From assembly GCA_003193815.1 (NCBI GenBank), contig PSPB01000006.1, positions 1,550 to 12,988 on the forward strand: 11,439 nt of DNA, written 5' to 3'. The position numbers and the translations under genes are program-made. Position 1 is the stretch's first letter; each line of letters starts with the position of its first letter. Positions 1-5,464 of this stretch are shown here, piece by piece. This DNA is from Methanobacteriota archaeon (GTDB taxonomy: Archaea > Thermoplasmatota > Poseidoniia > MGIII > CG-Epi1). The notes beneath the pieces are model-generated. The model was not told where the DNA came from and ran no database searches. It saw only the letters and a program-made list of their open reading frames with translations.

Positions 1-1
1 G

Positions 2-286
2 GTGGTGGTGTTTGGGTGCCTGCACGACAAGCCGCTCGCCAAGATGCTGGCGCTGCTGCCGCTCGGTGCGGAGCTGCTGGCGTGCGCGCCCGACTCACCC
101 CGCGCACGGAGCGCAGCCGCGGTCGTCGCGGCGGCCAGAAAACTGGGGCGGCGCGGCCGCGCCTGCGACTCGGTAGCGGAGGCGCTCGAGCTGGCGGGCG
201 AGCGCCCGACGCTCGTTGTGGGGTCGAGCTATCTCGTCGCTGAAGCGCGTCGTGACCTTGAGCTGCCGGGCAGCGATGAGTCCTAA
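2..286 (+). CDS. folC: Folylpolyglutamate/dihydrofolate synthase C-terminal fragment (5' end outside window)
   Basis: Only the last 94 codons lie in the window; the frame is open to the left edge, so the gene starts upstream. The visible part matches the C-terminal domain of the FolC/Mur-ligase family, which adds glutamate to folates in the cytoplasm using ATP. It opens with a V-F-G-x-L-x-D-K segment (the family has G-x-x-x-D-K-D here), then the L-L-P-L-G-A-E-L-L strand. It finishes with V-V-G-S-S-Y-L-V-A-E-A-R, the equivalent of the conserved G-S-L-Y-L-V-G-E-V-R near the end of FolC. The ATP-binding P-loop domain is not visible, so whether the enzyme is mono- or bifunctional cannot be judged. 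The family call rests on these two motifs. Confidence 0.75.
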   Translation: MVVFGCLHDKPLAKMLALLPLGAELLACAPDSPRARSAAAVVAAARKLGRRGRACDSVAEALELAGERPTLVVGSSYLVAEARRDLELPGSDES

Positions 287-290
287 TATC
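283..290 (+). promoter_or_regulatory. Possible TATA box of the lipoprotein gene
   Basis: The AT-only stretch TAATAT overlaps the stop codon of the folC-like gene and its centre lies about 24 bases before the ATG at 310. That is close to the usual archaeal TATA-to-start distance for a leaderless mRNA. No purine-rich BRE is obvious upstream, and a weak GGTG at 295-298 could instead act as a ribosome site. Positional inference only. Confidence 0.3.
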
Positions 291-309
291 ACCCGGTGCT
301 CGGCCCGTG

Positions 310-1233
310 ATGAGACTGGCTTCCGCGACCGTGGTGCTGCTCCTGCTGGCGGCCGGCTGCCTCAGCGCGTCGCCTGGCGGGGATGACAGCGATGGTGCCG
401 GTGCCATCGCCGCTCCGGTGTGGGAAACGGGGCAGTGGTGGACTTACGCGGTCGTGATTCCCGAGGCGGAAGTGGTGACGACGATGGTCGTCGGCGACGT
501 TGACGAGACCGACTACCATCTTGGGTCGAGCCGGCTGGTCGACGCGCAGCGGCACGCGGTGCTGAACCACAACCCGGCGCTCGGTCGCATCAGGGTGGCG
601 GACATGGCACTCTACGAGAAGAACGAGCCGCAGCTGCTGCTGCAGTTCCCACTCGAGACCGGCGCCAGCTGGAACTTCTCGCTCTTCGGCGTCGAGCGTT
701 TCGACGCGATGATAACGGCGGTCGCCGACGGGCGGGCGACCATCGTGGCTGAATCCCCGTCAGGCGACCGGCTGGAGTATGTCTACCACCGCGCCAGCGG
801 CTGGCTCACCAGTTTCGTGCACAGCGAAGCTGGCGGCGAACTCCTGCGCATGACGCTGGTCGAGGCAGGGACAGGCTATAGCGGCGAGGCGTGGTTCTGT
901 CGCGGCGGCGACCTCTACGAAGGCGAGTTCTCCGGGCCGGATTTCGAGTTCTACGACACCGCCTTCGCCAACGACGGGCATGTGCGCTATGGGCCGTGGA
1001 GCTACGTCGTCTACTGGCTCGAGGAGGATATCCGGTCGGGCAGCGGCGAGCTGGTGCTGCGCGACCACGATGGGGCGCAGCTGACCAGGGTGTACGCGCC
1101 GGGCAACAGCCACCGGGGACTGGGAGTCGTGACTGGCGCCAGCGGCAACTGGACCCTACAGGTTTCGCTGAGCGGCAACGCCGACGTGCGGCTGGTTGTC
1201 GCTGGCGCTATCGAGTACGGCTGGACGCTCTGA
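310..1233 (+). CDS. Secreted lipoprotein of unknown function
   Basis: The protein has 307 residues and begins with a short basic N-terminus, a hydrophobic core (V-V-L-L-L-L) and a lipobox-like A-A-G-C, with the cysteine at residue 17. It is therefore predicted to be exported and lipid-anchored on the outer face of the membrane. After the cysteine comes a Ser/Gly/Asp-rich linker, then a W-x-x-G-Q-W-W-T-Y segment that starts a mostly beta-strand region. Further on are F-P-L-E-T-G-x-S-W and, from about residue 245, a second beta-rich part ending W-T-L-Q-V-S-L-S-G-N-A-D-V-R-L-V-V, which resembles a carbohydrate- or peptide-binding beta-sandwich. No catalytic motif is recognisable. GTG at 307 immediately precedes the chosen ATG and is an equally possible start. 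The stop lies 3 bases from the convergent DUF655 stop. Confidence 0.8.
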   Translation: MRLASATVVLLLLAAGCLSASPGGDDSDGAGAIAAPVWETGQWWTYAVVIPEAEVVTTMVVGDVDETDYHLGSSRLVDAQRHAVLNHNPALGRIRVADMALYEKNEPQLLLQFPLETGASWNFSLFGVERFDAMITAVADGRATIVAESPSGDRLEYVYHRASGWLTSFVHSEAGGELLRMTLVEAGTGYSGEAWFCRGGDLYEGEFSGPDFEFYDTAFANDGHVRYGPWSYVVYWLEEDIRSGSGELVLRDHDGAQLTRVYAPGNSHRGLGVVTGASGNWTLQVSLSGNADVRLVVAGAIEYGWTL

Positions 1234-1236
1234 CGG

Positions 1237-1776
1237 TTAACGCACGAAAAGCCGGTATTTCTGCTCGGGCTCGCGGATTTCGTGTTCGATGCGGGCGGCG
1301 ATTAACTTCTCGGGATGCCGCAGGTTGGAGACTTTCTCCTCGACCTCGGCAAAACTGGTGTAGGGGCGGTGCGCGAGGACTGCCTCCATCGTCTTCTTCC
1401 CCAGCCCAGGCAGTAATTCGAGCGAGTGGTAGCGGCGTGAAATCGGGCCAGCGTGGTTGTAGAACTCGATGAACTTCTCTTCCTGTTCGAGAACCAGCTC
1501 CTCCAGCAGGAAACCCAGCTCCGACTGCGCGGTGTGCGTCAGCTCGGCATAGCTGACGCGGGCGCGAACCCGCTCGATCTGCTTGCGCTCTTCTGTCTCC
1601 TTGCCAATAAAGACGCGGTCGCCAATGTTGATTACCGCACCCGGTATCGGCGCCATCTCGAAAATCTTGAACTCGTCAACACCAAGGCCATATATTATGG
1701 CCTCACGGCGAAACTGCCGGCGGTCATCCGGGCGGCCTTCCGGCAGGATATCCAGAACGCACGCATACTCTTCCAT
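1237..1776 (-). CDS. DUF655 family predicted RNA-binding protein
   Basis: The protein has 179 residues and belongs to the archaeal DUF655 family (COG1491), annotated as a predicted nucleic-acid-binding protein with no proven function. It starts with E-E-Y-A-C-V-L-D-I-L-P-E-G, the family N-terminus. Residues 37-60 look like beta strands of a small OB/S1-like barrel (I-G-D-R-V-F-I-G). A helix-hairpin-helix follows at about 119-131 (L-E-L-L-P-G-L-G-K-K-T-M), with a further helical tail. Start at ATG 1776: a strong GGAGG lies 7 bases upstream and the rpoF stop is only 2 bases away, so the two are translated from one mRNA. In many euryarchaea ksgA follows this gene; here the operon ends with it and runs into the convergent lipoprotein gene. 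Confidence 0.88.
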   Translation of the reverse strand: MEEYACVLDILPEGRPDDRRQFRREAIIYGLGVDEFKIFEMAPIPGAVINIGDRVFIGKETEERKQIERVRARVSYAELTHTAQSELGFLLEELVLEQEEKFIEFYNHAGPISRRYHSLELLPGLGKKTMEAVLAHRPYTSFAEVEEKVSNLRHPEKLIAARIEHEIREPEQKYRLFVR

Positions 1777-1778
1777 CG

Positions 1779-2327
1779 CTACGCCTCCGTGTTCTCCTGA
1801 ACCGCCGCAATAATAGCTTCGATTTCGTCGTTCCCGACCGAGAAACGCTCGCGCGCAAATATAGCGCGCACATCGTCGGGATGGACTGGCAGGATGTCCG
1901 CAATCTTGGCGGCGTAATACGCATCGACATGCTCGAGTCCGTCGAGCGCCGCCATCACCGCCTCCGCCTCGGAGCGGGTGATGCGGGTCAGGTGTCGCAC
2001 GTGGTCCAGTGCCAGCTTGTGTTCGTACTGGATTTGCTCAATCAGGTTCATGCGGTATGAGCCGCACTCCTCGCAAGCAGGGCCTGTCGGGATTTCGGGC
2101 GCCGCCTCAGCTTCCTCGCCTTCCGCGTCACCCTCGCCCTCCGTCGCTTCGGCTTCCGGCTCGGGTGCAGGTTCTGGCTCGGGCGCCGGCTCCGGTTCCA
2201 GCTCTTCGTCCGGTACCGGCTGGAAGTGGCCGCAATCGATGCAGCGCAGGCGGTTCTCGCGAACGCCAAGCTCTGCTTCGAGTAATTCTTTCACTACACC
2301 CAGCGGCACAGGCTGTGGTTCGTCCAT
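1779..2327 (-). CDS. rpoF: RNA polymerase subunit Rpo4/RpoF with an inserted double-CxxC, Glu/Pro-rich segment
   Basis: This is the archaeal counterpart of eukaryotic Rpb4, which pairs with Rpo7 in the polymerase stalk. The product has 182 residues, clearly longer than the roughly 110-120 usual for archaeal Rpo4. Residues 7-20 (V-P-L-G-V-V-K-E-L-L-E) match the family's first helix. Residues 96-182 match the conserved helical domain, including Q-Y-E-H-K-L-A-L-D-H-V, A-A-K-I-A-D-I-L-P and the C-terminal I-E-A-I-I-A-A-V. Between them is extra sequence: C29-x2-C32-G, an acidic/proline/alanine linker (about 40-80), then C85-x2-C88-G. The two cysteine pairs could hold one zinc ion. Start at ATG 2327, 2 bases after the rpl21e stop. 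An upstream in-frame ATG-like extension to 2408 is rejected because it would overlap rpl21e and adds no family sequence. Confidence 0.88.
   Translation of the reverse strand: MDEPQPVPLGVVKELLEAELGVRENRLRCIDCGHFQPVPDEELEPEPAPEPEPAPEPEAEATEGEGDAEGEEAEAAPEIPTGPACEECGSYRMNLIEQIQYEHKLALDHVRHLTRITRSEAEAVMAALDGLEHVDAYYAAKIADILPVHPDDVRAIFARERFSVGNDEIEAIIAAVQENTEA
1784..1788 (-). promoter_or_regulatory. Shine-Dalgarno site of the DUF655 gene
   Basis: On the minus strand this reads GGAGG, 7 bases before the ATG at 1776 and inside the last codons of rpoF. It fixes the DUF655 start and suggests translational coupling. Confidence 0.7.
2158..2193 (-). repeat. Tandem 18-bp repeat coding for the Glu/Pro/Ala linker in rpoF
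   Basis: Two adjacent 18-base units (2158-2175 and 2176-2193) differ at only a few third-position bases and code for a hexapeptide made of E, P and A. A more diverged unit follows on the N-terminal side. It likely arose by slippage, and its length may vary between relatives. Confidence 0.65.
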
Positions 2328-2329
2328 GG

Positions 2330-2620
2330 TTACTTCGCCCGCCTCAGGTGCTCTGGTCGTATAATTAGTTGCTTCACGGCGTCGCCCTCCTTGGCGCTCA
2401 CGACGCACGCCTTGCCCTGCATTCCGGTGACGGTACCGGTCAGTCCGTGGAAACGGTGGTGCGGCTGCCCGCGCTGGATTGAGGGGTCAATCACGATATT
2501 GACCAATTCGCCCACGCCATACTGCTCGAGTATGCGGGTAATCGGCGAGAGCCCGCGCTCGCGCTTGGTTCGGGTGAACTTTTTGCGTGACCCGCTGCGA
2601 AGTCCCTGCGACCGTTTCAT
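2330..2620 (-). CDS. rpl21e: Large-subunit ribosomal protein eL21 (L21e)
   Basis: A 96-residue protein of the 50S subunit found in archaea and eukaryotes. The basic N-terminus (M-K-R-S-Q-G-L-R-S-G-S-R-K-K-F) matches the family's G-x-R-x-x-T-R-K-x-F. The core V-G-E-L-V-N-I-V-I-D-P-S-I-Q-R-G-Q-P-H-H at residues 36-55 and R-F-H-G-L-T-G-T-V at 56-64 are hallmark eL21 segments, and I-I-R-P-E-H-L near the end is also conserved. The ATG at 2620 overlaps the pus10 stop as ATGA and has GGAGG 10 bases upstream. A start at 2674 would add 18 atypical residues buried in pus10. rpoF begins 2 bases downstream. Confidence 0.95.
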   Translation of the reverse strand: MKRSQGLRSGSRKKFTRTKRERGLSPITRILEQYGVGELVNIVIDPSIQRGQPHHRFHGLTGTVTGMQGKACVVSAKEGDAVKQLIIRPEHLRRAK

Positions 2621-3894
2621 GTTTCTGGCTCCTCCAGATGCAAGTGCAGGACGTCCAGCACTTCCACCCGGCATTCGGCCTCGACCAGCTCGGCGAGGCT
2701 GGGCGACGTGCGCCCGCCATCGCCACTCACCAGTTCCCGGATGTAGGTCCCATGCTGCGCGCGGATTTCCAGTTCGGCAGTCGCACCGTCGGCGGAAAGC
2801 AGTTTCATGCTCTCGACACGGCGTGGCCGGACCAGGTCCGCTCGTCGATGGGACACCCGGGTGGGAGTGCGCTGTTCGACGACCTCACCGGCCAACCGCT
2901 GCGCGCCTTTCTTAAGCCTTTCGATTTCAACCGGCGGGTCGCAGCGGATGTCGACGCGGTAGGTCTTGTCGCAGACCGTCTCCTTGAGTTCCGCAACGCG
3001 TGGCCGCGCGACCCACGCCAGGCCGTTGGCGGTGATGCGGCCGTCGGCGGCAACGTTGATTGCCTTTTCGAGCGCCGGCAGATCGAGGCTGCGTACCCGC
3101 GGCTGCCGCAGCTCGAGTACGAACGGCCGCCCCGCGCCGAGCATCGCGGCGTCGATATCCTCACGCCCCATGCCGTGGAATTTATCTTCGCCCGCACCGG
3201 ACGCCTCGAGCAGCGGGGCGGCGACCAGCGACTGGACCGAATCGGGATACATCTGGCCGCTGCCGTCGCACCGCTCGCAGCCGCGGCCGCGGCAGTGGCG
3301 GCAGGGCCAGCGCGTCTGCGGGATGGTGCGGTCCGCTTTCGTGTAGCGACCCTCGATGAAGAGCGAGCGGATTTGCAAGTCGACGGTGTCGTAGCGCGTG
3401 TCGACTACGATGACCGCGTCCGGGCTGTCACGCTGCGGCTCCAGCCCGCTCGCGTCGGCGACGCGCGAGCCGATTTCGCGATTCAGCTGCGACTTGAGCG
3501 GCTCGCCGTGGTTGCCGAGCCCGGCCTGCAATTCTTTCTCGCGCGACAGGATTTCGGCGTCGACCAGTGTGCCGACCTGGAATGTCGCCAGTTCAATGTC
3601 CACGACGGCGTCGAGCACCAGCTGCGCCAGCGATTCCACCTCGCCGCAGAGCCCCGCGCAAAGGCCGCACTCGTCCGGGGCGGGGGCGGGCGTGGCGCCG
3701 TGGAAAAACGGCGCCGTGCCCGTCTCATCGGCGGCCTCCGCCAGCATCGCCCGCGTCGCGAGTAGTGCCTGCCCCCGCTCGTGATTGGTCAGCCCGTGGC
3801 CCCGCCGGGCAGCCAGCCGGCCGGTGCAGCCAAGGCAGAGCCGCTCGCGTTGTGCAAGTTCCGCAATCGCTTCGAGGTCCACGCCCGCGCGCAC
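2617..3894 (-). CDS. pus10: tRNA pseudouridine synthase Pus10
   Basis: Archaeal Pus10 converts uridine 54 and often 55 in the T-loop of tRNA to pseudouridine. The protein has 425 residues. An N-terminal zinc/THUMP-type region shows C20-x2-C23, then G-H-G-L-T-N-x-E-R-G, and C76-x2-C79. A second cysteine cluster (W-P-C-R-H-C-R-G-R-G-C-E-R-C, about 197-209) is typical of archaeal Pus10. The catalytic segment is G-M-G-R-E-D-I-D (242-248); D246 is the probable nucleophile by analogy with the R-T-D of TruA-type enzymes. G-R-P-F-V-L-E-L follows, and Y-I-R-E-L-V-S-G-D-G-G-R-T (384-396) is the conserved late motif. Where most homologues I recall read D-V-R-M-L-G, this one reads D-A-A-M-L-G. GTG 3894 is chosen because it gives the expected distance to the first zinc motif; no strong ribosome site is seen. 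The gene lies 12 bases after the GDPD stop and overlaps rpl21e by 4. Confidence 0.93.
   Translation of the reverse strand: MRAGVDLEAIAELAQRERLCLGCTGRLAARRGHGLTNHERGQALLATRAMLAEAADETGTAPFFHGATPAPAPDECGLCAGLCGEVESLAQLVLDAVVDIELATFQVGTLVDAEILSREKELQAGLGNHGEPLKSQLNREIGSRVADASGLEPQRDSPDAVIVVDTRYDTVDLQIRSLFIEGRYTKADRTIPQTRWPCRHCRGRGCERCDGSGQMYPDSVQSLVAAPLLEASGAGEDKFHGMGREDIDAAMLGAGRPFVLELRQPRVRSLDLPALEKAINVAADGRITANGLAWVARPRVAELKETVCDKTYRVDIRCDPPVEIERLKKGAQRLAGEVVEQRTPTRVSHRRADLVRPRRVESMKLLSADGATAELEIRAQHGTYIRELVSGDGGRTSPSLAELVEAECRVEVLDVLHLHLEEPET
2631..2635 (-). promoter_or_regulatory. Shine-Dalgarno site of rpl21e
   Basis: GGAGG on the minus strand, 10 bases ahead of the ATG at 2620 and within the end of pus10. 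It supports the short start that gives the standard eL21 N-terminus. Confidence 0.6.
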
Positions 3895-3906
3895 CTGCCG
3901 GCCGCT

Positions 3907-4593
3907 TTAAGCGCGCGGTTCGAGCACGGCGCGGAGCTCCGCCGGGCGGTCGGTCGCGATGGCTGCAACGCCGGCGGCCGCCAGCTCCTGCGCCTGCCGG
4001 GAATCGTTGACGGTCCAGACCAGCACTGGGAATCCAGCGCTCCGCATCCGGCGCAGGAATCCGAGCCGCAGCAGCCGCCAGTTGGGCGCGACAAAGCGCG
4101 CGCCACACGCTCGCAATCGCCTGACGGGGAACAGCTCGCCGAAGCGGACGCGCAGACCGCCGCGCGGGACGCCCAGCAGCAGCCCGACGTGGATGTCGGG
4201 TTGTGCCGCGAGCACTTCGCGCACGATATCGTCGTAGAACGACTTGACCCACAGATCTGTCAGGCCATCCACCGCATCGAGCGCGTCGACCGCGCAGCCC
4301 CTTGCCTTCAGCTCGAGGTCGAGCCCCGCCCCGCGGTCGCGGCAGAGCTGCGCTACTTCCGCCAGCTGCGGCACCGCGAAGCCGGCAAGCGTTTCCAGCT
4401 CGCCGTGCGACAGCTGCGCCAGCGGCTGGTCAGCGATGGCGTCGTCGTGGAAGCAGGCCAGAGTGCCGTCTCCAAGGCGGTGGACGTCGCACTCGACCAT
4501 GTCGGCGCCCTCGCCGAGCGCTGCCGCAAATGCCGCCAGCGTGTTGTCGGGGTGGCCGGCTGCCGAGCGACCGCGGTGGGCGATGAGCTGCAC
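3907..4593 (-). CDS. Glycerophosphodiester phosphodiesterase family protein
   Basis: A 228-residue TIM-barrel enzyme of the GDPD family, which hydrolyses glycerophosphodiesters to glycerol 3-phosphate and an alcohol. Motifs in order: H6-R7-G8 at the very start, P-D-N-T (family P-E-N-T) at 15-18, E34-x-D36 as metal ligands, H49-D50 as second catalytic histidine, E94-x-K96, W-T-V-N near 193 and A-T-D-R-P near 213. No signal peptide is present, so it acts in the cytoplasm. In an archaeon the physiological substrate could be a glycerol-1-phosphate ether-lipid product or imported material; the sequence does not decide. GTG 4593 puts the HRG strand at the N-terminus as usual and leaves an AT-rich box about 20-27 bases upstream, consistent with a leaderless mRNA. 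A longer start at 4743 would overlap the divergent HEAT gene. It is the first gene of the pus10-rpl21e-rpoF operon. Confidence 0.9.
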   Translation of the reverse strand: MQLIAHRGRSAAGHPDNTLAAFAAALGEGADMVECDVHRLGDGTLACFHDDAIADQPLAQLSHGELETLAGFAVPQLAEVAQLCRDRGAGLDLELKARGCAVDALDAVDGLTDLWVKSFYDDIVREVLAAQPDIHVGLLLGVPRGGLRVRFGELFPVRRLRACGARFVAPNWRLLRLGFLRRMRSAGFPVLVWTVNDSRQAQELAAAGVAAIATDRPAELRAVLEPRA

Positions 4594-4610
4594 AGGGCGG
4601 GATGCGCGAG

Positions 4611-4620
4611 GTTTTAATAT
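4611..4620. promoter_or_regulatory. AT-rich promoter box shared by divergent GDPD operon and HEAT gene
   Basis: GTTTTAATAT on plus, ATATTAAAAC on minus: the only AT-rich patch in this gap. On the minus strand its centre lies about 22 bases before the GDPD GTG (4593), near the distance for a leaderless transcript. On the plus strand it lies about 37 bases before the HEAT ATG (4653), allowing a roughly 10-base leader that includes an AGGTG ribosome site at 4643-4647. TBP binding in both directions is inference. Confidence 0.55.
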
Positions 4621-4652
4621 GCTGAGGAGAGTGGGTCGGGGCAGGTGAACAT

Positions 4653-5447
4653 ATGGCCCGTAACGATATTGAGGAACTGATTTCGCACCTTGGTCGCGAT
4701 GACGACGCTGGACGACGCAGCGCGATAACACAGCTTGAAGCAAAAATTCCTACCAGCGAAAAGCAGGTTGCGACGGCGCTGGTCGACCATCTCGATGACG
4801 ACGACCACTTCGTGCGGCAGTCGGCGCTGGCGCTCTTCAGCAGGATGAGCGAGCAGGCGCTCGAGCCGATAATCAACGGCGGACTCAACTCTGACGACTT
4901 CTTCGTCCAGCGCGCCGCGATGGACGCCATCGGCCGCATCGGCTCGGACGCGGGCGTGCCGTACCTCGTGAAGGGGCTCACCAGCTCCGACCACTACGTT
5001 CGCTGGCAGGCGGCGAAAGGGCTGGCGCGATTCCCCAGTGGCGACACGACGGCGGCGCTGACCAAGGCGCTCCGGGACCGCCACCCGCTGGTGCGTGACC
5101 GCGTGGCGGCGTCGCTGATGCGGCACGGCGCGGACGGCAAGGCTGCGGTCGAGGGCTGGAAACCGGGGCGCGCGCGCAAGCTGCGACGGAAGTTCAAGCC
5201 GCCGGCGCCGAAGCCCGAAGGCGACGGAGGCATGGTGGCTGAAACCGACCTCGAGAAGGAGTCGGGCTACCTCTACTACCTTGGTAAGGATGGCAATATC
5301 TGGCGCACCCGCATGGCGCGCGGCACGGTGCCGGGCGGCGGAGCCGAGAAGGTCGCCGACGCGGGCGTCACGCGCGAGCGGGGCTGGCTCTACTACATTG
5401 ACAAGCAGGGCAACGTGTCGCGCACGCTGCTCAAGCGCGGCGGCTGA
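4653..5447 (+). CDS. HEAT-repeat protein with duplicated C-terminal aromatic/basic motif
   Basis: The protein has 264 residues, no signal peptide and no membrane segment. Residues 5 to about 160 form four to five helical HEAT-type repeats, each about 31 residues, with recurring units such as D-D-D-H-F-V-R-Q-S-A-L-A-L, S-D-D-F-F-V-Q-R-A-A-M-D-A-I-G and S-S-D-H-Y-V-R-W-Q-A-A-K-G-L. Such repeats make protein-protein scaffolds. A basic linker follows (about 168-190, G-R-A-R-K-L-R-R-K-F-K). The C-terminus holds two copies of one short motif: G-Y-L-Y-Y-L-G-K-D-G-N-I-W-R-T at 205-219 and G-W-L-Y-Y-I-D-K-Q-G-N-V-S-R-T at 244-258, spaced 39 residues apart. The ATG has an AGGTG site 5 bases upstream. 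The gene stands alone, divergent from the GDPD operon and convergent with asnS. Its partner is unknown. Confidence 0.85.
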   Translation: MARNDIEELISHLGRDDDAGRRSAITQLEAKIPTSEKQVATALVDHLDDDDHFVRQSALALFSRMSEQALEPIINGGLNSDDFFVQRAAMDAIGRIGSDAGVPYLVKGLTSSDHYVRWQAAKGLARFPSGDTTAALTKALRDRHPLVRDRVAASLMRHGADGKAAVEGWKPGRARKLRRKFKPPAPKPEGDGGMVAETDLEKESGYLYYLGKDGNIWRTRMARGTVPGGGAEKVADAGVTRERGWLYYIDKQGNVSRTLLKRGG

Positions 5448-5464
5448 ACGAGGCCGGAATCGCC

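Noticed and set aside
2041..2270. rpoF insertion as a frameshift or assembly error
   Set aside because: Both flanks and the insertion are in one uninterrupted frame, the cysteine pairs are ordered, and the linker has regular codon-length repeats.
2587..3765. 392-codon open frame on the plus strand
   Set aside because: Antisense to pus10, which has clear family motifs. No recognisable protein sequence.
3781..4617. 278-codon open frame on the plus strand
   Set aside because: Antisense to the GDPD-family gene; a shadow of its codon pattern.
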